A stretch of 64,000 bases of DNA, from NCBI GenBank assembly GCA_963973795.1, contig CAXBAF010000001.1:186001-250000 (forward strand), given 5' to 3'. The position numbers and the translations under genes were made by a program. Below the pieces are notes generated by a model, which was given only the letters and a program-made list of their open reading frames with translations, made no database searches and was not told the DNA's origin. Origin of the DNA: UBA1926 sp002337215 (GTDB lineage: Bacteria > Planctomycetota > Phycisphaerae > Phycisphaerales > UBA1924). Position 1 is the stretch's first letter; each line of letters opens with the position of its first letter. Below, in pieces: positions 41,761 to 51,785 of the stretch.

Positions 41761-43440
41761 ATGACGACCAGCACCGATTCCCCGCTCTCTCCCAACGACA
41801 CCTACACCAGCCCCCTCGCGGCCCGCAACGCGAGCCCCGAGATGCTGCGGCTCTGGTCGCCCCGCCACAAGTTCAACACCTGGCGTCGCATCTGGCTCGC
41901 GGTCGCCGAAGCCCAGCACGAGGTGACCAAGGACTGGGGATCTGAAGGCGATTCCGAGCGAGCCCCTCGCGCAAGCGAGGGGAACCCGTCGTCGGACAAC
42001 GAAGGTTCGCCCGATGGTCCCGGCACTCCCCCCGCTCGCGCGGGGGGCTCCAAGGGTCCTCTGGTCACCGCCGAGCAGGTCGAGGCGTTGCGGGCGGTGG
42101 TCGAGCGGGGTATCACCGACGCCGAACTCGCGCGGGCGACCGAGATCGAGCGGGACCTGCGGCACGACGTGATGGCCCACGTCCACTGCCTGGGCGAGTC
42201 ATGCCCCGAGGCGAAGGCGATCATCCACCTGGGGTGCACGAGCCAGGATGTGGTGTGCAACGCGGACATCGTCTGCCAACGAGAAGCCGTGGATCTCATT
42301 CTCACGAAGACCGTGAAGGTTGTCACGGCTCTTGGTGATACTGCGAGGGAGCACATCTCGAAACCGACGCTCGGTTTCACGCACTACCAACCGGCTCAGC
42401 CGACAACAGTGGGGCGTCGTTGTGCGCAGTGGGGCTGCGAGCTTGAGATCCCAAACTCGATTCTGGGCGAGCGTGCCTCTCTCATTCAGCCACGAGGCCT
42501 GAAGGGTGCGACCGGCACGCAGGCCTCGTTCGTTGCCTTGCTCGGTCGACCAGAAGCCGTAGACGAACTCGAAAGAGAATTTCTGGCTCGTCTAAGTCCG
42601 TGGGGATTCTGGAAGAGTTGTGGCTTCGGTGATCTCGATCAGATGCACCGAGGCCTTGTCAATTACATCGCGGGCGGACGCCACCTGACAACGCAGACCT
42701 ACGCGCGAGTAAACGACGCGGTGCTTCTCTCGACTCTCGCCTCCATCGCCGCCGTCCTCCACAAGATCGCCACCGACATCCGCCTCCTCTCCAACCGCAA
42801 AGAGATCGACGAGCCGTTCGGCTCCAAGCAGATCGGCTCCTCCGCGATGCCCTACAAGCGCAACCCCATGCGCTGCGAGCGCATCTGCGGGCTCACGCGC
42901 TTCGTGATGAACCTCGTCGGCAACGCCTACGACACGGCCGCGACGCAGTGGCTCGAACGCACGCTCGACGACTCGTCGAATCGCCGTCTCTCGCTCCCCG
43001 AGGCGTTCCTCGCCCTCGACGGCGCCCTCGACCTGATGCACAACGTTGCCTCGGGGCTGATCGTCCACGAGAAGATGGTCGAGAAGAACCTGATGCTCGA
43101 GCTGCCTTTCCTCGCGACAGAGAACATCCTGATGGAGGCCGTCAAGGCAGGGGGCGATCGCCAGGACCTGCACGAGCGCATCCGCGTGCACGCTCAAGAA
43201 GCCGGCCACCGCGTCAAGCACTTGGGGCTCGACAACAATTTGATCGATCTGCTCAAGGCCGACCCCGCGTTCGCGAGCGTGCACGATCGCCTGACCGGCA
43301 AGGACTTGCTGGACCCGATGAAGTACGTGGGACGGTCCGTCGAGCAGACCGAGCGCTTCGTCGCTGAGGTCGTCGAACCGTTGCGGGAGCGGTACAAGGA
43401 CGAGCTTTCCGTGGCGGCGAGCACGGAGCCGCGCGTCTGA
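41761..43440 (+). CDS. purB: Adenylosuccinate lyase PurB, eukaryote-like, with in-frame insertion
   Basis: 559 residues. PurB acts twice in purine synthesis, releasing fumarate from SAICAR and adenylosuccinate. Conserved blocks are SPLAARNASPEMLRLWSP, KFNTWRRIWLAVAEAQ, HDVMAHVHCLGE, IHLGCTSQDVVCNAD, LGFTHYQPAQPTTVGRR, IGSSAMPYKRNPMRCER (signature loop) and WLERTLDDSSNRRLSLPEAF. The match to animal-type ADSL is closer than to the Bacillus type. About 40 residues (61-100) with no counterpart interrupt the region after AEAQHEV and coincide with a palindromic element. Another extra stretch (about 279-305, SPWGFWKSCGFGDLDQ) is present. Codon use between about 42270 and 42720 looks less GC-rich than the flanks. 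Confidence 0.93.
   Translation: MTTSTDSPLSPNDTYTSPLAARNASPEMLRLWSPRHKFNTWRRIWLAVAEAQHEVTKDWGSEGDSERAPRASEGNPSSDNEGSPDGPGTPPARAGGSKGPLVTAEQVEALRAVVERGITDAELARATEIERDLRHDVMAHVHCLGESCPEAKAIIHLGCTSQDVVCNADIVCQREAVDLILTKTVKVVTALGDTAREHISKPTLGFTHYQPAQPTTVGRRCAQWGCELEIPNSILGERASLIQPRGLKGATGTQASFVALLGRPEAVDELEREFLARLSPWGFWKSCGFGDLDQMHRGLVNYIAGGRHLTTQTYARVNDAVLLSTLASIAAVLHKIATDIRLLSNRKEIDEPFGSKQIGSSAMPYKRNPMRCERICGLTRFVMNLVGNAYDTAATQWLERTLDDSSNRRLSLPEAFLALDGALDLMHNVASGLIVHEKMVEKNLMLELPFLATENILMEAVKAGGDRQDLHERIRVHAQEAGHRVKHLGLDNNLIDLLKADPAFASVHDRLTGKDLLDPMKYVGRSVEQTERFVAEVVEPLRERYKDELSVAASTEPRV
41960..42050 (+). mobile_element. MITE-like palindromic element inserted in frame in purB
   Basis: The 91-bp segment begins with GAGCCCC (41960-41966) and ends with GGGGCTC (42044-42050). 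The left end is a hairpin CCCCTCGC-GCAA-GCGAGGGG (41963-41982) and the right end a hairpin CCCCCCGC-TCGC-GCGGGGGG (42028-42047), in opposite orientation. The loops are GNRA (GCAA, or GCGA on the other strand). No transposase is present. It encodes low-complexity Ser/Gly/Pro/Arg residues that related PurB proteins lack. Confidence 0.65.
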
Positions 43441-43492
43441 CACCGGGTTTCGGTTTTGATTCCGTGTTCGCAGACCACCGTTCGCACCGCGG

Positions 43493-43516
43493 GAACGCGA
43501 CGACGGTCGCGTTTCT
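43493..43516 (+). terminator. Terminator hairpin after purB
   Basis: AACGCGAC (43494-43501) pairs with GTCGCGTT (43506-43513) around GACG, followed by TTCT. It separates purB from the convergent LuxR gene and touches that gene's stop codon. The short T tract makes it moderate. Confidence 0.5.
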
Positions 43517-44300
43517 ACCCGTTCTTCGGCTCGATCATCCCGTGAGAAACGCCGGTCGAGGGCGGTGGTGCGGTCGGCCCGGGCCGACCATTCCGTGTCC
43601 CCCGTTGGCGTTTCTCTGCCTCGATCATGGATTCCCACTTCATCGTGCTGAAGAGCTGGATTCCCCGCTCCGAGGCGTCGCGGATGATCGCCGACCGTGA
43701 GGACGTCCCGAGTTTCTCGTGAATCGCGCGGACATGGCATTCGATCGTGCGCACGCTGCGTTCCTGCCGTTCGGCGATCTCGTTGTTCGATCGCCCCATC
43801 GCGAGGTCGAAGATCGTGCGCTTCTCCGCGGGCGTGAGCACGTCGAGTGCCCCGAAGTCCGCCGTGTCGAGCACGTGGATCGACCGCGCGTCCGCGAGAG
43901 GTGTCCCGATCGGAGCCTGCATGATCACGCTCAGCGTGCCCCGCGTGCCGTACGCGTCCGGGTCGAGCGGGATGACCCGGCACAGCCAGGCGCGGCCGTT
44001 CCAGAACTGCAGAAAATCCTGAGCGCGGTGCTCACTGATCACACGCCGCATGAGTTCGATGCGTTCCTCGGCCGCTGATCCGGGGCGGAGATCGCGGTGC
44101 GTTGTCCCGGAAAGCGATTCACGAGATGTTCCGGTGTTCGCGGCGTACGCCGGGTTGCACCGGAGCACCCGGTGTTCCTCATCGCGCACGACCGTCGCGA
44201 TCCCCGGAACAGACGAAAGGATCGCCATCGCCTCGGGCGTCGCGGCTTCCGGTGTGCCAACAGAATTCAACGGAGATGCTTGCGTCACCCGATCCCCCAA
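43515..44300 (-). CDS. PAS-LuxR transcriptional regulator (paralogue 1)
   Basis: 261 residues. Residues about 25-140 form a PAS-like domain (PGIATVVRDEEHRVLRCNPAYAANTG, then LSVIMQAPIG). Residues about 155-215 form a LuxR/GerE helix-turn-helix: LTPAEKRTIFDLAMGRSNNEIAERQERSVRTIECHVRAIHEKLGTSSRSAII in register. No receiver or signal peptide. It is a diverged tandem duplicate of the next gene, with nearly parallel blocks throughout. The last 30 residues are proline-rich and contain an 18-bp perfect DNA palindrome (43572-43589). The signal is unknown. Confidence 0.85.
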   Translation of the reverse strand: MGDRVTQASPLNSVGTPEAATPEAMAILSSVPGIATVVRDEEHRVLRCNPAYAANTGTSRESLSGTTHRDLRPGSAAEERIELMRRVISEHRAQDFLQFWNGRAWLCRVIPLDPDAYGTRGTLSVIMQAPIGTPLADARSIHVLDTADFGALDVLTPAEKRTIFDLAMGRSNNEIAERQERSVRTIECHVRAIHEKLGTSSRSAIIRDASERGIQLFSTMKWESMIEAEKRQRGTRNGRPGPTAPPPSTGVSHGMIEPKNG

Positions 44301-44473
44301 CTTTCTTCAGCATACAAGCCGATTTCGGAGCGCGCACGGTCCGTGCCGCGATCGAACGCATCCCGATTCGACGTGCGATGACCCCGCCACAGTGCCCCGG
44401 GAAAAAACGCCGCTCGCGTGCGCTCCGGGCTCGTCCGTTCGAGCGACACGGCGCTCAACCCGATCGTGGGGGC

Positions 44474-45247
44474 TCAGTTCAGCGCGGCGGGCTTTGAATC
44501 CGACGCTTGGTCGGCGGCCATCGCCTGCAACGCTCGCTTGGTTTCCGGGATCGCCGCTCTGCGAGTCTCGGTTGACCCGTCCACGATCTCATCCCATTCT
44601 TCTGCTGAGAACCCGTGCACGCCGCGTTCTGTCGCGAGCCGCACAAGCGCCGACCGCGTGCCTGTTCTCAACTTCTTGTGGATCGATTCAACATGGTTCT
44701 CGATCGTGCGCACCGACCGATACTGGCGATCCGCCGTGTCCTGATTCGATCGACCGCACGCGATGTCGTACATCGTTCGAAGTTCTGATTTCGTGAGCAC
44801 CGCGAGGTCGTCGAGGCACGGCGTGCGCATGAGGGTGAATCCGTTGCGCGCGTCCGTTGCACCCTCTGTCAGCGGACCCTCGGTAATCATGCAGAGCAGC
44901 CCGCGATACCCGAACGCGGTCTCATCGATGGGCAGCACACGGCAGAGCAATCGTTTGTCATTCCCAAACTGGACCGCCGACCTGGCCTCGCCGCTGGTGA
45001 GTACGCCCCGAAGGAACGCCTCGCGCTCTTCTGCGGCTGGAGCGGGAAGCAGATCTTTGAGCGTTGTCCCGATCACGTACTCCGACGGAATACCGCAGAG
45101 CGCCGCGTAGGTCTTGTCGCACCAACGCACCCGAAGCTCGTCGTCTCGGACGAGCGTACCGAGCCCACTGATCCCACTGAGGGTCGCCAGCGCCTCTGGC
45201 TTCACGCCGTCCGTGTCAGGTAAAGTTGGCTCGTTGCTCAGGTTCAT
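44474..45247 (-). CDS. PAS-LuxR transcriptional regulator (paralogue 2)
   Basis: 257 residues from the ATG at 45247; longer in-frame starts add a stretch with no similarity to the paralogue. A PAS-like domain (ISGLGTLVRDDELRVRWCDKTYAALCGI, then YRGLLCMITEGP) is followed by the LuxR helix-turn-helix LTKSELRTMYDIACGRSNQDTADRQYRSVRTIENHVESIHKKLRTGTRSAL. Both paralogues share the order PAS, linker with D-A-R, HTH, and an ATERG/ASERG-IQ/VH tail. The gene lies 173 bp upstream of its twin on the same strand, so they could share a transcript. Confidence 0.85.
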   Translation of the reverse strand: MNLSNEPTLPDTDGVKPEALATLSGISGLGTLVRDDELRVRWCDKTYAALCGIPSEYVIGTTLKDLLPAPAAEEREAFLRGVLTSGEARSAVQFGNDKRLLCRVLPIDETAFGYRGLLCMITEGPLTEGATDARNGFTLMRTPCLDDLAVLTKSELRTMYDIACGRSNQDTADRQYRSVRTIENHVESIHKKLRTGTRSALVRLATERGVHGFSAEEWDEIVDGSTETRRAAIPETKRALQAMAADQASDSKPAALN

Positions 45248-45455
45248 CAATCCTGCCGGTGATGATACGCGTTCTTGCAATAGTCTGGACTCGTTCCAAG
45301 CAATACGGCAATCGCGCGCGTGAGACACGCAGCGGGATGGCTCGCAGCAGACATCCCGCAAAAATACGCATATCTTGAACGAGATCAGGGGCAGAAATAC
45401 CCACCGTAAAGTGGTGATAACCGCCAAGGCGAAACTGGTCCGCAGACATGCAAAA

Positions 45456-45490
45456 CGAAGAAAACGACCCGCAAGGGGTCGTTTTCTTCG
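45456..45490. terminator. Strong hairpin terminator upstream of the LuxR pair
   Basis: CGAAGAAAACGACCC (45456-45470) pairs perfectly with GGGTCGTTTTCTTCG (45476-45490). A-rich and T-rich arms allow termination on either strand; it most likely ends the minus-strand lipoprotein transcript. The rest of the 390-bp gap (45248-45637) contains no supported gene; the promoter of the LuxR pair should lie there but was not resolved. Confidence 0.8.
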
Positions 45491-45637
45491 ATCTCGCGAA
45501 GACAGCCATTCGCCACGGCTGTCCCGTGCCACCGACAGAAGCCGGTGTCCTACGCACCAACAAATAATGTGCGCCCATACGAGGAATCTGCCAGGAAAAT
45601 TCAAGAAATTCTTCGCTGCCCGATAATGGGGGTGGCT

Positions 45638-46042
45638 TCAGAGGCCCAGCCGGGTCAGCATGCGTTCATAGATGTCCCGGGCGACATGCTCGTGCCCCCC
45701 TGGATAGGTGCGGATCGAGATCCCCGTCCCGTCGTCGGCCAGGCGGGCCGTCACGGAGACCTTGCTGATGCCCCGCCCGTCATTGGGCCGGGCGACCACG
45801 TGTCCCCGATCGTCGGTCGCGTCCGTGCTCGTCACGGTGTATCCCCGGCGTTCGAGGGCCATCTCCGCGGCGGCGATCACCGAATGGACCGGGACATCCG
45901 GCGGAACCGTCGTGTGAAGCGTGCCCATCGTGTAGACGGCCATCAGCTTCTCACGCCCGTGCCAGCTCGTTTCCTTCTGCGGGGCGCTGCATCCGCACAG
46001 CGTGCAGGCAAGCGTGGCCCCGATTGAGACGAACGCCGACAT
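45638..46042 (-). CDS. Small lipoprotein (DUF3568-like)
   Basis: 134 residues from the ATG at 46042, which lies two bases after the stop of the upstream NYN gene; a longer start at 46117 would overlap it by 73 bases. The signal SIGATLACTLCGC ends in a lipobox, so Cys lipidation is expected. The body has GREKLMAVYTMGTLHTTVPPDVP, AAEMALERRGYTVTSTDATDDRGHVVAR and VSVTARLADDGTGISIRTYPG. That is the helix-strand pattern of DUF3568-type lipoproteins. The function is unknown. Confidence 0.75.
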   Translation of the reverse strand: MSAFVSIGATLACTLCGCSAPQKETSWHGREKLMAVYTMGTLHTTVPPDVPVHSVIAAAEMALERRGYTVTSTDATDDRGHVVARPNDGRGISKVSVTARLADDGTGISIRTYPGGHEHVARDIYERMLTRLGL

Positions 46043-46044
46043 TC

Positions 46045-46974
46045 TCACGATCGGCCGCCGGGCGAGCCGGGGCCGCCTCGGCGATTGGGCGGGAGTGGGG
46101 TGGCGTCTGGTATCCATTTCTGCATGTCGAGATCGTCGATTGTGAGGCGATCACGCCATTCTTCGAGGGCTCGGACCAGCAACGGGTCGAGACCCGAAAG
46201 CTGCTCAGCCTCGGGTTCGGTGGTGCCCGGCGATGGTTCAACCGGTCGGCGCGGGGGCGTATGGGGCTCACGGGGAGGCCGTGAGGGTGAAGCGGAGTCC
46301 GATTCTGGAACACGGTCGCCGCTCGGTTCCGGTATCGGCGTCGGCAGATCCAGCCGCAGGGGCTCTCCGAGCGTCGACTTCTGGCCGCCCTTCTGACGAG
46401 GCTTTGACAGCTTCTTTTTCCGACGCCGCGCCGCGTGCGGCGTGGCTGGGGTGGTTGGCGTTGCCGGCGTGACCCGCGTGGTCGGGGCCGATCGGTCGGC
46501 GGGCGGCAGACCGAACTCGTCGAGCCACCGGTCCACCGAGTAGGCGTCCAGGGGCACCTGGGCCCTGAGTACGGCGGGGTCCCGGCGCGCGGTGGGTTGG
46601 ACGGAATCTTCAACCAGATGGGCGAGAAAAACCCCGCTCGCAATCCGGTCGCACCGTCTTCGGCGGGCAGCACGCTGCAGCCGTGCGTCTGAACTCACCA
46701 CAATAAGTGGGTTTCCTCGGTGGTATCGATCGATCAGATCTTCGATCAGATCGTCGGCTTCACGATTGACCCCTGAATAGAGGATATGGGCGTGATCCAG
46801 CCGCACCCCGGAGGTTGCGGACCCACCCCCGCCGTCGCAGACGATGGTGAGCTCGCGTGGGGCGTACCGGCTCTGTGCGATCAGCCGGATCAGGCCGGGC
46901 ACGCCCGGATCGGCCAGATCGGGCGGCAGGACGCCCTGGGTGTGGAGCACATTGAAGGCGTCGATGATCAGCAT
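46045..46974 (-). CDS. NYN-domain (YacP-like) RNA-processing nuclease candidate
   Basis: 309 residues from the ATG at 46974. The N-terminal NYN/PIN-like domain (1-150) starts MLIIDAFNVLHTQG, with the first acidic residue in D-A-F-N. It also has LTIVCDGGGG, ADDLIEDLIDRY and PLIVVSSDARLQRAARRR, the acidic cluster of YacP-type nucleases. The rest is low-complexity Pro/Arg/Ser, ending in a short helical segment (LDPLLVRALEEWRDRLTIDDLDMQKWI). YacP/Rae1 relatives cut mRNA on ribosomes; the neighbouring divergent bS21 gene is compatible with that theme but proves nothing. Confidence 0.8.
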   Translation of the reverse strand: MLIIDAFNVLHTQGVLPPDLADPGVPGLIRLIAQSRYAPRELTIVCDGGGGSATSGVRLDHAHILYSGVNREADDLIEDLIDRYHRGNPLIVVSSDARLQRAARRRRCDRIASGVFLAHLVEDSVQPTARRDPAVLRAQVPLDAYSVDRWLDEFGLPPADRSAPTTRVTPATPTTPATPHAARRRKKKLSKPRQKGGQKSTLGEPLRLDLPTPIPEPSGDRVPESDSASPSRPPREPHTPPRRPVEPSPGTTEPEAEQLSGLDPLLVRALEEWRDRLTIDDLDMQKWIPDATPLPPNRRGGPGSPGGRS

Positions 46975-47247
46975 GGCGTTGGGGCGGGAGAGGAACGCGG
47001 GATACGGACTCGACCGGGCTTGGCGGCCGGTCTCGACGGGTGAGTTCCGCCGGATCTGTGGTCTGAATTCTGGACAGATCTGGGCTGTACCAAGCAAGAA
47101 ACCTTGATTCAGAAGCGTCGTGAGCCTTTACTTGAGGCCCTCCCGACCCGGGTTGGGAGCGTACGACGTCGGTCGAGCCGGACAATCCCGCTTCGCCCTG
47201 AAAAGAGCAAAAGCTGTTTCGAGATATGCGTTAAGCAAGGAGCCAGC

Positions 47248-47436
47248 ATGGCGATCCGTATCAAGGCCCGCGGCGGAGAGAGCGCCGATCAGATGATGAG
47301 GCGCTTCAAGAAGCTATGCGAGAAGGAAGGCCTGACCAAGGACATCAAGCGCAAAGAGTACTTCGAGAAACCCTCGGAGCGCCGGCGTCGCGCGGACCGG
47401 AAGGCGGAGAACCGCCGGATGAAGTCCGAAGTCTGA
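47248..47436 (+). CDS. rpsU: Small ribosomal subunit protein bS21
   Basis: 62 residues. MAIRIKARGGESADQMMRRFKKLCEKEGLTKDIKRKEYFEKPSERRRRADRKAENRR in register is a typical bS21, with the Y-F-E-K-P-S-x-x-R-R motif. bS21 binds the 16S 3' end near the anti-Shine-Dalgarno. The ATG at 47248 has AAGGAG (47237-47242) upstream. The 145-bp leader includes a hairpin CTCCC-gacccgggtt-GGGAG (47140-47159) whose role is unknown. Confidence 0.96.
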   Translation: MAIRIKARGGESADQMMRRFKKLCEKEGLTKDIKRKEYFEKPSERRRRADRKAENRRMKSEV

Positions 47437-47446
47437 TCCGATGAAT

Positions 47447-47499
47447 CAGGCCGTGTCGGGCCGCGGGAGACCGCTGGCAGACGCGGCCTGTTTGTTTTT
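47447..47499 (+). terminator. Rho-independent terminator after rpsU
   Basis: CAGGCCGTGTC (47447-47457) pairs with GACGCGGCCTG (47480-47490) with one G-U pair, followed by TTTGTTTTT. It lies ten bases after the bS21 stop and separates it from the pyrophosphatase gene. A second perfect 8-bp hairpin (CACCGATC / GATCGGTG, 47500-47524) follows at once. Confidence 0.85.
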
Positions 47500-47705
47500 C
47501 ACCGATCTTCGTTTGTGATCGGTGTCTGAGCCGAGAAAAAAGTGTCACACCCGGTGCGGCAGCGCCGGTGTGGTATTCGTCTTTCCCTACGGGGAAGGTC
47601 CCGTCTGCCGGTTGTGCAGTCGGGGTACACCGTCGCACAGTTTCTTCAACAGAATCAATCACGACAGTCAGCAGACCGTCGCACGGAAGAAGGAAAGGGT
47701 CGTCC

Positions 47706-50429
<2,724 letters not shown>

Positions 50430-50456
50430 AACGGGTCCCTGGTTGATTCGAACAAG

Positions 50457-50480
50457 CCCCGCGGAAACGCGGGGTTTTTT
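50457..50480 (+). terminator. Rho-independent terminator after the pyrophosphatase gene
   Basis: CCCCGCG pairs with CGCGGGG around a GAAA tetraloop and is followed by six T, 28 bp after the stop codon. Confidence 0.92.
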
Positions 50481-50502
50481 GTTGGACAGGAAAAAGTACT
50501 AT

Positions 50503-50517
50503 TGAGACTGAGTCTCA
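50503..50517 (+). promoter_or_regulatory. Fur-like 7-1-7 operator
   Basis: TGAGACT-G-AGTCTCA is a perfect 7-1-7 inverted repeat, the geometry of Fur-family sites (TGATAAT-n-ATTATCA). It is in a short AT-rich stretch between the terminator at 50480 and the DUF454 gene at 50616, where its promoter must be. DUF454 genes are often iron-responsive. Confidence 0.5.
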
Positions 50518-50615
50518 GTGAGGAAAAATCGCCTCTCACCGCCTACAACTGACAGCAGACACCCCTGCTGATTGTGTTGGCTGCATTTGTCCGGCTGAGA
50601 TAGGACCCGATCTTG

Positions 50616-51143
50616 ATGCCAGAGAGCGACTCCCAGACGACAACGCTCCCGCGTATGCCTCGGGGCGAATCATGCCCCGGGACGTGCTCTGCGTATTGCC
50701 AGAGCCAGTCCGAGGTCGCATGTGTTGCGGTCGCGCAGAACCGGGCCGTCCGGTGGTGGCTCGCCGGGGTCGGCGTGCTGAGTGTTGGGCTCGGTGGGCT
50801 GGGCGTGGTCGTTCCAGGGCTTCCGACGACGATCTTCCTGATCATCGCATCGTGGTGCTTTGTCCGTTCGTGCCCGGCTCTGGAGCGTGTACTCATCCAG
50901 AACAGGTTCTTCGCGCCGTTCGTGAAGTACACACGACCCGGCACCGTCATGCCGACGCGGGCACGGATCATTTCAACGATCGCGATCTGGTCGGCGATCG
51001 GGCTGAGCGGTTGGATCCTCGTCGAACGCGGGGTGCCGCTCTTCGTGGTGGCGATCGTTGTCGCGTCTGGCGTCGTCGGCACCGTCGCCGTGTGGAGCAT
51101 CGCTCGGGATCGCACGGGCCGCCCCGTTCCGGCTCGAGCCTGA
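50616..51143 (+). CDS. DUF454 (YbaN-like) inner-membrane protein
   Basis: 175 residues. A Cys-containing cytoplasmic start (CPGTCSAYCQSQSEVACVAV) is unusual for the family. The DUF454 core follows: WLAGVGVLSVGLGGLGVVVPGLPTTIFLIIASWCFVRSCPALERVLIQNRFFAPFVKYT in register, with the P-G-L-P-T-T-x-F motif. Two further helices (ISTIAIWSAIGLSGWILV, LFVVAIVVASGVVGTVAVW) end it. The family is poorly characterised. The four closely spaced N-terminal Cys could bind iron or zinc, which would fit the Fur-like site upstream. Confidence 0.85.
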   Translation: MPESDSQTTTLPRMPRGESCPGTCSAYCQSQSEVACVAVAQNRAVRWWLAGVGVLSVGLGGLGVVVPGLPTTIFLIIASWCFVRSCPALERVLIQNRFFAPFVKYTRPGTVMPTRARIISTIAIWSAIGLSGWILVERGVPLFVVAIVVASGVVGTVAVWSIARDRTGRPVPARA

Positions 51144-51158
51144 TGAGCACGGGTTGAT

Positions 51159-51734
51159 TCAGATCGCAAGTTCGGCGAGCCGATCAACGAGGCGCTCCTG
51201 GTCACCGTCATCTGACTCGAGCACCGCGTCCGCGAGGCCGCGGTACAGCGGGTCTCGCTGAAGATAGATCGTTTCGACCTCGTCGAGCAGATCCGCGCCG
51301 GTCAGGCTCGGCCTGGTGGTTGTGTCGGTCGCGCTCAGACGATCCCGGAGCACGCCCGGCGTCGCGTGGAGATACACAACCCGGATCACACCGCGTGATT
51401 GCGCGTCACGCATCAGTTTGGTCGCGCCCGGCGCGGTGGGCGTCCCTCCGCCGAGCGCGAGGACGACCGGCGCACCTGCACATTCCGCGAGTACCTCTTC
51501 CAGCGCCGCGCGTTCAGCGTCACGGAAGGCGCCGAGTCCGTGGAGATTGATCGCGTCGGCGGCGCTGCCGACGCCGAGCAACGCGGGTGTGCGATCGTCA
51601 AGGTCCACAAACGTCCGGCTGAGACGTGCCGCGACACGCCGACCGACGGTCGATTTCCCGCTCGCGCGAAGCCCGATCAGCACGAGCGACGCGGCAAGGT
51701 CATCGGGGCGTGGTGTCGGGGCGTGTGGAGCCAT
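51159..51734 (-). CDS. aroK: Shikimate kinase AroK
   Basis: 191 residues from the ATG at 51734; a longer GTG/ATG start at 51767 is possible. AroK phosphorylates shikimate in chorismate synthesis. It has Walker A LIGLRASGKSTVGRRVA, the shikimate-binding D-x-D (FVDLDD), ALEEVLAE preceded by F-R-D-A-E-R, and VLALGGGTPT, the G-G-G substrate loop. The lid Arg is in TTRPSLTG. All functional residues are in place. The gene is convergent with DUF454 and followed on its strand by nothing recognisable for 15 bp. Confidence 0.92.
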   Translation of the reverse strand: MAPHAPTPRPDDLAASLVLIGLRASGKSTVGRRVAARLSRTFVDLDDRTPALLGVGSAADAINLHGLGAFRDAERAALEEVLAECAGAPVVLALGGGTPTAPGATKLMRDAQSRGVIRVVYLHATPGVLRDRLSATDTTTRPSLTGADLLDEVETIYLQRDPLYRGLADAVLESDDGDQERLVDRLAELAI

Positions 51735-51785
51735 GGACAGGAACGGTAGCCGCGTCTGAACGCACACAGTGCTCTGGCCGAGCTG

